The notes beneath the pieces are model-generated. The model saw only the letters and a list, made by a program, of their open reading frames with translations, ran no database searches and had not been told where the DNA came from. From Rhynchopus sp. YZ270_cl-10 (Eukaryota > Euglenozoa > Diplonemea > Diplonemida > Diplonemidae): a stretch of 64,000 nt of DNA. Each line of letters starts with the position of its first letter. Position 1 is the first letter of the stretch. Positions 24,401 to 33,780 of this stretch are shown one piece after another. Location of the stretch: NCBI GenBank assembly GCA_964035575.1, contig OZ037839.1, positions 372,001 through 436,000 of the forward strand, given 5' to 3'. Position numbers and translations under genes: made by a program.

Positions 24401-25942
24401 AGTGAGTAGAAGCACCCCAAAAAAAATATTTTTTAAAGCCCTAAAATTGTGCTTCAGTTTCGGCAGCATCCATGTTGAAGTTGAAGGGCTTTAAAAAATA
24501 TTTTTTTTGGGGTGCTTCTACTCACTCTGAGTGGGTGTGTGATGGATATTCGGGACTATGTGGGGTCCGGGAGGGGTATTTTGGGGGTTTCAGGCAAAAA
24601 AACGAAAAAAATATGACCGTAACAGGGGGTGTGCAAAGTGTCTTGGGGATGTCTTGGGGACGTCTTGGGCATTTTTTTGACCTAAAAACACCAAAAAAAC
24701 ACTTCCAAAAGTGTCAAATATGTCCAAAACAGGTTGGAATGGACTCACAGGCCACTTTTGGGGTATATTTGTGCCAAAGGAGGCTTTGTGATGTCAAAAA
24801 ATATCCCGGTTTTTGATTTTTTTCTCGAAAAATCGCTATTTTGCCCAAAGTGGCCAAAACGTGAAAAAAGCCGTTTTTTCACTATTTTTTTCCATTTTTT
24901 TGTATTCTGGGGTGGCTTCTGGGTCGTTTTTCGACCCACAGGCCCCCTGTGACCCACTCTGAGGGTGTTTTTCACCCGCAGTTGCCTTGGAGATGACCAG
25001 ATAATGCCAAATGAATTTTCCGTGCGCAAAAAATGGCTGGAGTCGTACCCCCTACCCCCCCCCCCCCCCCCCAACGAGCAAAAAAATTTTTGGGAATCAC
25101 GGTTTCCCCCCTAAGTTACAGGGGGGCCCTGTACAAAACCTAAGGGGGGGTCCGAAAAAATTTTCCCACCCACAAAAAATCAAAAAAAAAAAAAATTTTT
25201 TTCCGATTCTCGGGAGACTGTGCGTGCCGTGATGGGGTCATTTTGCGCTGAGAAATGAGTTTTTTTGGCCTAAAATGCATGTGTCAGTTTTTAGGTGAAA
25301 ATACACCCAAAACTGACACATGCATTTTAGGCCAAAAAAACTCATTTCTCAGCGCAAAATGACCCCATCACAGCACGCACAGTCTCCCGAGAATCGGAAC
25401 AAAAAAATTTTTTTTTCGATTTTTTGTGGGCAAAAATTGGTCAAAAAAATTTTCCGACCCCAATTTGTACCGTTGAAAAAAAAAATATTCCATCCTAAGT
25501 AACAAAATTCCCGCCCCCAGACCCCCCCCCCCCCCCATTGTTACATTGTAACATGGATTGGAATAATGGGCCTTCCCAAAGACAAAGGGAAAAACGGGAG
25601 AAAAGGGAAAAACGGGAAATTTGAACACCCTCCGTAAGAGCCCACTTTTGAACCTATGCCCCCATTTTTACATACGATATCAGTGATGGGTTCCATTGCG
25701 CGCTTGAAGAGGCGGATGTCTTGTTTCGTGGTGAGCTCTTTTGGGTTCAGGCACGACCTGGGGCGAACCTGTATCATTGAAAAGAAATTTAAAACAGTCA
25801 TGAAGGGGGGTATTAAGAAAGATGAAAGCGCCAAGGCGCCGCACCGTACATTGAGAAATGGCAGCGATTGATGCAGGGACACTGCACCTCCGACTGACCT
25901 ACGTACGATGCCCCGGATGAACGCGCCAATCCCTGCAGCCAT
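18495..25942 (-). CDS. Small membrane protein of 98 residues with one ~7.1-kb intron
   Basis: Exon 1 (25676-25942) starts MAAGIGAFIRGIVRRSVGGA, basic and free of acids as in a mitochondrial presequence, then a hydrophobic span (ALALSSFLIPPFMTVLNFF) and a charged tail with LTTKQDIRLFKRAMEPITDI. It ends exactly at GTATGTAAAA, the donor type used by other genes here. Reading on into the intron gives only repeat sequence. The best acceptor is TGTTTTTTACAG at 18525, giving a nine-codon last exon (18495-18524; CAKLPLPES, stop) in the right phase. The 7.15-kb between is filled with mobile elements (18739-25633). I recognise no family. Exon 1 is fairly secure; the distant last exon is a model that needs transcript support, and the gene could instead be cut off by the insertion. 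Confidence 0.5.
18574..18688 (-). repeat. Intron-resident repeat, copy A
   Basis: Plus-strand GTCGATATTGACAGG, GTCGCTGACAGGTCGTTGAC, GGGACTTTATAAACACCCCC and TTCCGAAAGCACCA follow one another. The same motifs recur in the same orientation at 48138-48199 and 56687-56760. All three copies lie inside introns of minus-strand genes, here about 50 nt before the proposed acceptor at 18525. Confidence 0.6.
20375..21327 (-). pseudogene. Poly(A)-tailed retrocopy carrying an unknown Ser/Pro/Thr-rich protein end
   Basis: The insert splits a repeat module that is continuous at 19960-20000; CATTTTT stands on both sides (20368-20374, 21328-21334), a 7-bp target duplication. On the minus strand it ends AATAAA, about 25 nt, then a run of about 23 A, as a reverse-transcribed mRNA would. 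An open frame runs from the 5' end to a stop at 20640: low-complexity with SGYSNT repeats, then a better-ordered end with EEWEGLFYPNTTHFSSQGGY, EAFEYCGRWRNAVKPMLNQW and LYNRLRSLVQTRRR. No reverse transcriptase motif, so either a host mRNA copy or the 3' end of an unknown element. Confidence 0.6.
21739..21808. other. Two strong adjacent hairpins
   Basis: CCCGGCGCGC / GCGCGCCGGG form a 10-bp stem with a TTC loop (21739-21761). GCCTCACG / CGTGAGGC form an 8-bp stem with a six-base loop (21787-21808). A weaker GTGAG-AAA-CTCAC follows at 21816-21828. They are GC-rich islands in AT-rich repeat DNA just 3' of the hAT relic. They may be subterminal structure of that transposon. Confidence 0.6.
21825..22366 (-). 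pseudogene. hAT transposase C-terminal fragment
   Basis: Two minus-strand pieces. The last ~80 codons (21825-22076) read YPQMRTLLRLLFTLPVGTST then AERLF, the C-terminal dimerisation motif of hAT transposases (usually P.STA..ERXFS). The upstream piece (to about 22270) reads RLYDQFFTPHKLSYMHRDVV and joins only after a frame change near 22065. The N-terminal zinc finger and DDE core are absent, so this is a remnant. Upstream (22427-22501) three copies of a 17-bp palindrome of the type CGGACGAACTTCGTCCG occur. Confidence 0.65.
22427..22501. repeat. Three copies of a 17-bp palindrome
   Basis: CGGACGAACTTCGTCCG (8-bp arms, one-base centre) occurs at 22442-22458 and 22485-22501, with a one-mismatch copy at 22427-22443. 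A T-run lies between the second and third. Spacing and symmetry resemble protein-binding repeats at a transposon end. Confidence 0.65.
22834..23860. mobile_element. 1.03-kb element between CCTAGG copies, with subterminal repeats
   Basis: Starts CATAGGTGCCCGCCGAGTCG and ends in the near-complement (CCGGGCACCTATG); CCTAGG flanks both ends (22828-22833, 23861-23866), as for the 215-bp element at 8019-8233. Near both ends are many copies of CAACTCGGC/CAACTCGCC and complements, about a dozen at the left. The interior has the TACCTGTG minisatellite and no convincing gene. Confidence 0.7.
23483..23746. repeat. TACCTGTG minisatellite, 33 copies
   Basis: An uninterrupted array of the 8-bp unit TACCTGTG, 264 bp, inside the CCTAGG-flanked element. 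I see no variant unit. Confidence 0.95.
23863..25052. repeat. 1.19-kb palindrome with 44-bp loop
   Basis: Left arm 23863-24441 is the reverse complement of right arm 24486-25052 apart from a few differences and an indel near the outer end. The loop is 24442-24485. The arms contain the module AAGTGTCAAATATGTCC...CAGGTTGGAATGGACTCACA, which also forms the loop of the palindrome at 53021-54408. The apparent open frames in each arm are mirror images and are probably not genes. Confidence 0.9.
25149..25470. repeat. Second palindrome, ~320 bp
   Basis: ATTCTCGGGAGACTGTGCGT (25204) faces its complement at about 25395-25375; homology extends from about 25149 to 25470 around a centre near 25298. The inner ~190 bp is nearly perfect, the outer part interrupted by A/T runs. 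Confidence 0.8.
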
Positions 25943-26106
25943 TTTCCCCCCCAATAAAATAGAAAACGACTTCAGGATATAGGACAGTTAAATGAAATAA
26001 AGAAAACAATTTTTCGCACCGCAAAAGTTTTGTGTTTTTTTCACTGATGGATGTTAGTGGAAAACCAATACGCTAAAGCGGGCACCCCATCCATCGTTTT
26101 CCATTT

Positions 26107-27075
26107 CTATTCGTCAATCCTTGATAACACAAAAAATTTACACACCGCATAACCAAACTTCGTGAACATGCTGAGGTATCCGTCGACACCACCATGGATA
26201 TCCGCCCACACCTCGCTATGCACAGTACGCACCCGCCCCTTCTTCAGCCAGGCACGTGTCCCATTCATCGCACCGTATTCACCGCCCTCGATGTCCAGCT
26301 TCAGAAGCGCTGCTGTGCCTGCAAGACTTCTGTCCTGCTCCCATACATCTTCTAATAGGTCACCAAGCCGCACGACTGGCACGCGAAACACCCTTTCCAA
26401 ACGGGTTCCATTTCTGTTTGCAGCGTCTTTGAGACGTGCCATAACGTTTTCTGTCCATTCTACATGCTTATCTTTGAAGGTACACGTGGTCGATGCTGCG
26501 GCACCAAAATTCGCCGCCGGCATCAGCACTGCGCAGTCCTGCTCCGCTTCGCCTACGATTGTGTGCTTAAAGGTAATTCGCTCTGCGAGGCTAGGGTTGA
26601 GACACATTGAGAGCTCAAACAGCGCTGCTGTGGGCGGCGCTGCCTCGATCGCAACAACATGCCAGCCTTCCGCTGCGGCAACAAAACTCCACCAGCCCAG
26701 ATTCGCCCCCACATCAATCATCACCGTCTCCTTACAAGGCGGTGCGGTACACGACCGCCACATCCCTGGACCCTCCGCAAAATCAGCTCCCGCAAACGCT
26801 AGAGTTCTCGCCGCGGTCGCCCCCTCCCAAGACCCGACCCGTAGAAGCTCCTCTGATACGAAGTCCGTCACCGTCCCCGTGGGTGTGTACACCGCAAGGT
26901 CAAAGCCCTTCACAGTGCGTGCAATGCTGTACGAAATGTGCATGTCCGCAAGCGCGTCAAACTGCACACCGCACCGTGTCAACTCCTCTGATGTGGCCGT
27001 CCTCACGCCTATCTCTACATCGTCAGGTGCAACGTTCACCAGAATAGCAAACAACCCAGCTACGATACGGAACAT
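26107..27075 (-). CDS. FkbM-family SAM-dependent methyltransferase
   Basis: 322 residues from the ATG at 27075; the longer upstream frame is low-complexity leader. Residues 1-17 (MFRIVAGLFAILVNVAP) look like a signal peptide or anchor. The SAM-binding motif I is MIDVGANLGWWSFVAAAEGW followed by VVAIEA; near the C-terminus LLKLDIEGGEYGAM is the other FkbM hallmark. FkbM enzymes O-methylate small molecules or glycans; the substrate here cannot be told. A cysteine-containing insert (WRSCTAPPCKE) precedes motif I. A signal peptide would place it in the secretory pathway, which suits glycan modification. Complete, no breaks. Confidence 0.85.
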   Translation of the reverse strand: MFRIVAGLFAILVNVAPDDVEIGVRTATSEELTRCGVQFDALADMHISYSIARTVKGFDLAVYTPTGTVTDFVSEELLRVGSWEGATAARTLAFAGADFAEGPGMWRSCTAPPCKETVMIDVGANLGWWSFVAAAEGWHVVAIEAAPPTAALFELSMCLNPSLAERITFKHTIVGEAEQDCAVLMPAANFGAAASTTCTFKDKHVEWTENVMARLKDAANRNGTRLERVFRVPVVRLGDLLEDVWEQDRSLAGTAALLKLDIEGGEYGAMNGTRAWLKKGRVRTVHSEVWADIHGGVDGYLSMFTKFGYAVCKFFVLSRIDE

Positions 27076-28025
27076 AGTGCGGGAGGGGAGAGGAGAAGAG
27101 GGTGTGTGTGTGTGCTGTGGTGTGTTGGGGCATGCCTTGTGAAGGGTAAATTCTTGTGCAGAGCACCGTGGAGGTCGTGTTGTGTGTGAAGGGAGGGCGT
27201 GTGTGGGTTGAGTAATCGAAATAATAAAAACCCCGTTCGTCTTTTGTTTACCCACGTCATACGCGTGGCTTATCCCCGAAAAATACAGACCAGAAATCAA
27301 AGACCCTGAAGGACCCACACAATCCCCCCAAAAATGCGGACCGTACATACAAACGGATGCTGCCTTTCACCGTAGCTGAGTGCCACGGTGACAGCTTGTA
27401 CCCACCTGCGAAAGAATGTTCGCGAGGTCCCTTCTATAAATGTACAAAAACGTAAAAACAGAAAAATTGAAACCGCCCTCCTACCTTCCCCTTCAATAAA
27501 ACAATAAAAACAAAAGCGAGAGGTTGTGGTGAAACGCACACACCTCGACCTGTCGGTGAAATTTGGCTCTACTCCAACCCGCCCCAGATTAGAAAAAAGG
27601 AATTTTAGCATTGCATGGAATCATAGAAAACACAACACACCACACTGAATAAACAGCAGGGCACGTACCTGCAGATCCACAGTTGTTTCACATACAGTGC
27701 ACACACCCTACAAGGAAAAGAAGAAAAATATTTTATACAGACCAAATCTTCATCTTTGTGATCAAGATCTTGACAATTCACACAAAAACGTGGACCACAT
27801 TACAAACCGATGCTACCTTCATGAACATCAAACAAACATTTGCCAACTGATGTGTCCTCACTAAACTGCCATCATGTCTGCTTTCGTTGACCGCAGCACA
27901 GCTGCTTTGCTTTTGGTGCTGTGCTACATAGCGGGCTTCCTTCCAACACAAATGGCATGTGATCCACCACTTGGTACCGCGAACCTCGCCAATTCTGAGG
28001 CTGAAACCACCACCACACCTCGTCG
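27076..28025. other. Intergenic stretch with dispersed repeats
   Basis: No gene. Near 27231-27254 the string AAAACCCCGTTCGTCTTTTG recurs inverted inside the first intron of the coiled-coil gene (about 58377-58400). At 27520-27600 lies a copy of the dispersed repeat also seen at 12570 and 29575. From about 27880 the 3' flank shared by all three leucine-rich-repeat genes begins. Confidence 0.5.
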
Positions 28026-29291
28026 TCATTGTGCGGTTCTCTGACGTTTGTGTGCTTGCTGGGGGGATTCGTCTCTGCTGCGTTTCGGACGTGCTTCAAC
28101 CACAAGCTCGCTCAGCTCGAACTTCACTACTGCATCGGACACAGTACTGCTGCAGCCGGTAAGGTAAATACTCTTCAACGAAGTGCAGTTCGTCACAAAG
28201 CCCAAACCAACAAATGTAACCCCGCTGAGTGGCGAGAGATCCAGAGTGGATAAACGCTCGCAGCCGTTGAGAAAGTTGGTTGAAATCATTGTCAAGTTGC
28301 TGAGTGGCGTCAGATCCAGGGTGGTTAAACCTTTACATCCGCTAAGAAAGCTGTACTCCATCCTTGTCAAATTGCTGAGCGGCGCCAGATCCAGAGTGGT
28401 TAAACCTGAGCAGTCGCCAAGAAAGTTATGACCTAGTTTTGTCAAGTTATTAAGTGGGGAAAGATCTAGAGTGGTTAAACCTGAGCAGCCGTGGAGAAAG
28501 TTTCCGCCGATTTCTGTCAAAGTACTGAGCGGAGACATACCCAGGCTGGTTAAACCTGAGCACGCTCTGAGAAAGCTGTACTCAATTTCCGTCAAGTTGC
28601 TGAGTGGCGAAAGATCCAGGGTGGTTAAACCTGAGCAGGCGAGAAAATTACCACCTACTGCTGTCAAGTTGCTGAGCGGTGAGAGATCCAGCGTGGTTAA
28701 ACCTGGGCAACCGGAGAGAAATTCACCGCCAATTTCTGTCAAGTTGCTGAGTGGTGAAAGATCCAGGGTGGTTAAATCTGAACAGCCGGAGAGAAAGCTG
28801 TACCCAATGACCCTCACATTGATCAACCCAGAGAGGTTGATGCTTGTCAACGAGGTGCACTCGTACAGAAAATCGTCTCCAATGTGTGTCACAATGGACA
28901 CAGCACTGAGATCAAGTCTCGTTAACGAAGTGCCTCCTAGGAAGTCATCCGGAATGACAGTCGCAACCTCCGCCTGCAGAAGCAAACACGCCGCCTCAGG
29001 ATCGTCCGCCTCCTCCAACCGCTCTTCCGTGATGTCCGTCACACCCAACGCATGAAGTGCTGCTATGGCTTCGTACTTCTGCGTTTTTGTGAGGATGATC
29101 GTGTCACCAGCACTCAGCTGCGTCATGTCGTATCCTTCGCCCATCGCTTCATCTCCGAAACTCATGCAAAAGCCGTCTTCAGGCAACCCCACTGCAGACG
29201 CAACCTTCCGACGCATCACCGCAGGTGTGTCATCCTCACCCAGCTCGACCGTCTCCTTCACTCCGTTCCACCCTTCGATAGTCAAATCCAT
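28026..29291 (-). CDS. Ubiquitin-like plus leucine-rich-repeat protein, array copy 1
   Basis: 421 residues. Residues 1-68 (MDLTIEGWNGVKETVELGED, then PAVMRRKVASAVGLPEDGFC and GDTIIL) have ubiquitin-like beta-grasp pattern. A short helical linker follows, then about eleven repeats of 25 residues of the type LTTLDLSPLSNLTEIGGEFL plus SGCSG. The regular Cys near the repeat end and the phenylalanine-leucine pair are constant. The tail has RPKRSRDE and KRQR, a possible nuclear signal. LRR solenoids bind proteins; no enzyme motif. Complete gene, the longest of three tandem copies. Repeats match the other copies at DNA level, so the array evolves by unequal exchange or conversion. Confidence 0.85.
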   Translation of the reverse strand: MDLTIEGWNGVKETVELGEDDTPAVMRRKVASAVGLPEDGFCMSFGDEAMGEGYDMTQLSAGDTIILTKTQKYEAIAALHALGVTDITEERLEEADDPEAACLLLQAEVATVIPDDFLGGTSLTRLDLSAVSIVTHIGDDFLYECTSLTSINLSGLINVRVIGYSFLSGCSDLTTLDLSPLSNLTEIGGEFLSGCPGLTTLDLSPLSNLTAVGGNFLACSGLTTLDLSPLSNLTEIEYSFLRACSGLTSLGMSPLSTLTEIGGNFLHGCSGLTTLDLSPLNNLTKLGHNFLGDCSGLTTLDLAPLSNLTRMEYSFLSGCKGLTTLDLTPLSNLTMISTNFLNGCERLSTLDLSPLSGVTFVGLGFVTNCTSLKSIYLTGCSSTVSDAVVKFELSELVVEARPKRSRDESPQQAHKRQRTAQ

Positions 29292-29786
29292 TTTGTTTGC
29301 TTTTGTGTTTTCCCGATATTTTCCCCCCCCTTTGTTGTTGCACTACAGTAATGTTGATGTGGTGAAGGTGTGGGGAAACAACACAGCACATCTGCTCTCT
29401 TTTTCTACGGTGATCCAACATCAGAGTAAAGCCCTCCTTACTGTCTTAGGGTTAAAGGCACAGAAATGCTTCGAATGAAGAACAAGAAAGCATCAAATCT
29501 TAAAAAGTGCTGATCACGCTAACGACACGTCCATAACACTCTCCAGGGAGGGGGGGGTGACTAAGGCACGCATGTGGTGAAACGCACACACCTCGACCTG
29601 TCAGGGAAATGTGGCTCTACTCCAACCCGCCCCGGATTAGAAAAATGGAAAAAAGGATGGGAGTAGGGTACGGTGTTCAATTTCCTTTTAGCATTGCATG
29701 TAATCATAAAATGCTCGAGAGACTCGTTACTCTTTGCTTGTTGCTCAAAAGGATAAAAACGGGAAGAGGAAAAATTAAGGTTGTTC

Positions 29787-32700
29787 GGAGGTACCCTAAA
29801 TTGGTCAAAAATGGTAAAAATGGTAAAAATGGTAAAAATGGTAGGAATTTTGGGGGCTTTTTTAGGGAAAAAATAGTGAGGGGAGTTGGGTCCAGTCATA
29901 GGGGGTATAGCATATTTTTTGGAAAATTCTTCAAAAAATCAAGGATTTTTGTTGAGCACAATGAAATTTTCAGAAAAATCCCAATTTTCGGCCAAATTTG
30001 GAGTAAATTATGGCCCACCCACCCCGATTTTGGGTCAACCAAACCGACTTCATTTTTGCACAGGAGTGCCTACGATGTCGTAAACCAGAGGTCCTCTGGA
30101 TGCATGCATTGATAAACACAACACTGGAAATTGCAAGGAACGGGTCTGCATGTGCGTGTTCTCTAGCCACCACAGTCACAGGGTATGCACAAAATGACCG
30201 TATTGTGGCTGAAGTTTGACTTGCGAAATTTTTTCGCGAACATCTATTTCTGAGGTTTTCTTTGGATTCTTTGGGCCATTTTATGACCTACTAATATGCG
30301 TGTTTTTGTACACAAAAGTACGTTTTTGGGTGCTTCCGAAGGGTCAAAACACCAAAATTTGTTTAGGAGGAGCGCCATTTGTTTTTTTTGCACTTTTTGG
30401 TGCCCAAAAACCCAACTCAGGGGTCGAAATTTTCCCGAAAAAAAAATTTTTTTTTCGGGAAAAAAAATTGGGATTTTTTTTTTTTGAGATTTTTTCAAAA
30501 ATCGACTTGTCTGTGGCAAAAATCACGAAATTTTGGGTTCGCGGAACCGCGTTTTAGACCCCCCTAGATGCTCAAAAGTGCCAAATTTTGCTTTTAATGG
30601 CCTCAAATCGTCGAAATTAGCCCTATATAGGGGCAAAAAAAAAAAAATTCGAGGGTCTGGGTATGGAGAGCGAGCACCTTAGAAGGAGGATCGGACCAAA
30701 AAAGGTACCCTAACATTTCGGTTTTTTTCGGTTTTCATTTCGTTTTATTTCGGTTTTTTCGGTTTTTCTGGTACAAGGGGAAATTTCCCTTTGGGAAGGC
30801 TCGTTTTTCCATTTAATGTTACAAAGTAACAATAAAAAGGGGGGGGGGGGGGTGGGTCAGGCCAAAATCCGGGAAAAAACTTTTTTTTTGTAACAATGGC
30901 GGGAAAAAGTGTTTTTCTGCCTAAGGTTGGGGGGGGGGGTCCCGATCGAAATCCGAGGAAAATTTTTTTTTGTTGTAACAATGGCGGGAAAAAAGTGACT
31001 TTTTCCCTGTGGTAACAAAAATTTTCTGCTCGCTGCGCTCGAAGAGGTACCGTACCCCTTAATTTTTTTTTGCCTGCGGCGCCATTTTTCTTTTTTGCTC
31101 CGCAAAAAAGGGTTTGTTGAGTGACTGTGTGGTGTAAACCAGCATTTTTACACCGTACCCTATTTTTTTCCCGCCTGCGGCGCCATTTATATTTTTCGTA
31201 AGTTTAGGGAACGTAAGGTGCAAGATCAAGCTCCGTAATAAGGGATTATATTCCTGGTGTGATGCAGGGGGTACAGACAACCCGCGGGAGAACCACGGGG
31301 GAACCACGGAGAGCTGCTAGACGGTGTATGTTTTTTGTTTCCTGACACATAGTGTATTAAGAAACTAGACAAAAAGAAAGCCAACGTTCAGATCTTGTAT
31401 AACAGTATTTCCCCTTGAATCCTATTTCACCTTGCGCCAAACAGATTTTTACCCCTATTTGGCTGCGTTCAACGAAAAACACTGATATTGGTGCTCCTGA
31501 TATAAAAAATACCAAGTACGCAAAATGGGGTTATCATGAGTACCAGTTATATTTTTATTGTTATCAAGATCATACCAAACAAACTAGAAGGAAAACCACA
31601 CGAATGAGGGACGGAGAGATTTTGGGACGGGGTTATTTACAGGGTATTATTACGGGGCTACACCCGACTGACCCCTGGTGGCATCTCCTGCCAACTTCAT
31701 TGCATGTATCAGAATGCTTCTGTGCGTAAGCATGTGTTGACGCATGGTCCACAGCTTCCGACACTCGCACATACTCCCCCCAGTCTCCTGTTTGCTGTCG
31801 CACATTCTATCACGTACTCCTCCATGTCCACGGTGGCACGCTGGCGGCCTCACTAAACTCATTTTTTTTTCAAACACCCCTCTACCTGAATCTGTTGCAT
31901 TTTCGGTTGCAAAATGCAACTTGCCCAAATTGCAAGGGTATTCTGCAAGGGGAAATTCTGTCACAAGGAGAAAATGACCACAAATTTGACTGAGAGAGGT
32001 CACCACGGGTTTGGATTGGTTGAAATGTGCCAAAAAAGGCATTTTCGCGCGAAAAAAATATACGGCGAGGGGAAAATACGTGAGTGAAAAAAATGGACTG
32101 CGAGTTTGGTTGTTTCAACAGCAAAATGGGGGCTGTCCCCCCCAAAGATGCCCGCTGCCACAAGAAGCTGCATATCTCTGAGATACCTGGTATTTCTGCT
32201 TGCACCACTCTTCGAATCTGCGGAACTCTCGACGTAGTTCTCTGAGTGGCAATGGAAGACATGTGCTTCTGGAAGTTCATGCTCTCGACGAAGTGGGTCA
32301 GGATGCGATGCCACCTGTGCACAACTTCGTACAGCTTCGTGTACCCGCTAAGAGAAGCACCGCGATCGAAGTACGCGATGCAAAAGCGCTCTTGTGTAAA
32401 AGTCGAGCCGTGGGAGGATTCCTCGGTCAAGTTGCTGTAATAGCAACTATATAATCCATTACCGCCTTGAAGGCTTTCCCAGTTTGGGTGTTTGTGACAC
32501 CCGCGTGCAGGTGATGACTAGTGAAAATTTTTGACAGGTGTCACCACCCAGGTACCCAATGACATAACGAAGCATCGCTTGAAAGTACCGTTCAAAATAC
32601 CTTGCTTGGGTGTGCATGAAGTAGCACACACAAGGTATATCAAACGATAAATCAATCAGATAAAACGTTACATCATTGGAAAATTGTTGGCACCGCCCCC

Positions 32701-33547
32701 CTGTCTTCGTATTTATTACGTCGACAGGCCAAACAGCACTGTACTGTACTGTACTGTACTGTACTGTACTGTACTGTACTGTACTGTACTGTACTGTACT
32801 GTACTGTACTGTACTGTACTGTACTGTACTGTACTGTACTGTACTGTACTGTACTGTACTGTACTGTACTGTACTGTACTGTACTGTACTGTACTGTACT
32901 GTACTGTACTGTACTGTACTGTACTGTACTGTACTGTACTGTACTGTACTGTACTGTACTGTACTGTACTGTACTGTACTGTACTGTACTGTACTGTACT
33001 GTACTGTACTGTACTGTACTGTACTGTACTGTACTGTACTGTACTGTACTGTACTGTACTGTACTGTACTGTACTGTACTGTACTGTACTGTACTGTACT
33101 GTACTGTACTGTACTGTACTGTACTGTACTGTACTGTACTGTACTGTACTGTACTGTACTGTACTGTACTGTACTGTACTGTACTGTACTGTACTGTACT
33201 GTACTGTACTGTACTGTGTACTGCGCGGAAATTGACCAAAAACGAGAACTTGTCCATTTCGTCAAATTGACCCCACCACTGGCCGGACGGATTCCGGAAA
33301 TGCAAATGCCGGCTAAAAATTTCATCATCACCCGGTGTATGCCCACTGTAACAATAAATGCCAATTCGGAAAAACAGTTTTTCCGTGTAACAAAGGGGGG
33401 GGGGGGGGGTTCCCGGTCGCCGAAAAAGTGGTTTTATTGTTACTTTGTAACATTAAATGGAAAAACGAGCCTTCCCTTTGCGAAAAAAAAAAAAAAACGA
33501 AATGGACCGAAATACGCCGAATTGGACCGGACAGTTAGGGTACCTCC
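29787..33547. mobile_element. 3.76-kb inverted-repeat element with empty site in the next array unit
   Basis: GGAGGTACCCTAA starts the block and its complement TTAGGGTACCTCC ends it; TTC flanks both (29784-29786, 33548-33550). The matching position at 43746 is uninterrupted. A second internal GGTACCCTAAC lies at about 30702, and 30797-30850 and 33425-33480 carry an inverted pair with a GGGAAGGC box, the palindrome TGTTACAAAGTAACA and a G-run, so the element may be a composite of two. Its left ~200 bp (AGTTGGGTCCAGTCATAGGG) also match 18830-18850 at the left end of the intron element. A minus frame at 31882-32430 is open for 182 codons but unrecognised. It contains the GTACT satellite. Confidence 0.7.
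32741..33215. repeat. GTACT satellite, 95 perfect copies
   Basis: 475 bp of the pentamer GTACT without a visible variant. Three frames are open on each strand, which gives spurious long frames such as VLYCT repeats; these should not be taken as genes. Confidence 0.97.
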
Positions 33548-33571
33548 TTCGTTGTTCGCTTCCATTTTATT

Positions 33572-33780
33572 TTGTACGAGTATGCAATACGTCTGGAAAT
33601 GAAAGACGCGTTCTTCGGTTGCCATGAGTCTTGCCGTTTCCCCTTCCCCCCTTTTGTGCTCCACCTCTCCCCCGTACTTCAGGACGGGTTTTCGGGGTAT
33701 TTCGGGACTTTTGGGGTTTGAAAAAAGGATGGATGCGATCAACAAACAACAAACAACGAATAAATAAAGAAGGGGGGAGT
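33572..33780. mobile_element. 209-bp insertion with 10-bp target duplication
   Basis: The array flank reads ...CCATTTTATTTTTCCCCCC at 43759-43778. Here ATTTTATTTT appears on both sides of a 209-bp block (33562-33571 and 33781-33790). The block has no terminal inverted repeats and no gene; a duplication of this length suggests retroposition of a short sequence. Confidence 0.6.

Larger units (their letters stand above)
18739..25633. mobile_element. 6.9-kb composite of nested elements inside an intron
   Basis: The left end reads GGAGGGTGTCTAAAAAGGTC and the right end, on the other strand, GGAGGGTGTTCAAATTTCCC; GTAA flanks both (18735-18738, 25634-25637), a plausible 4-bp target duplication. Subterminal sequence resembles that of the 3.8-kb element at 29787-33547: a GGGAAGGC box, the palindrome TGTTACAATGTAACA and a G-run (25541-25600, and inverted in part at 22755-22800). 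Inside: an unrecognised decayed frame (19087-19539, minus), modules repeated at 19908, 20311, 21328 and 22577 that contain A9T9 palindromes, and the separately listed retrocopy, hAT relic, CCTAGG element and palindromes. No gene for its own movement is evident. Confidence 0.5.

Noticed and set aside
24111-24816. Two open frames with the same ~93-residue product
   Set aside because: They are the two arms of a palindrome read in opposite directions; composition is repeat-like.
31740-32430. Minus-strand frame with Cys and His residues that might be a zinc finger
   Set aside because: Spacing fits no known finger and the frame lies in a composite mobile element.
32676-33602. Long open frames of VLYCT or QYSTV repeats on both strands
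   Set aside because: They are the translation of the GTACT satellite, whose unit lacks stops in every frame.
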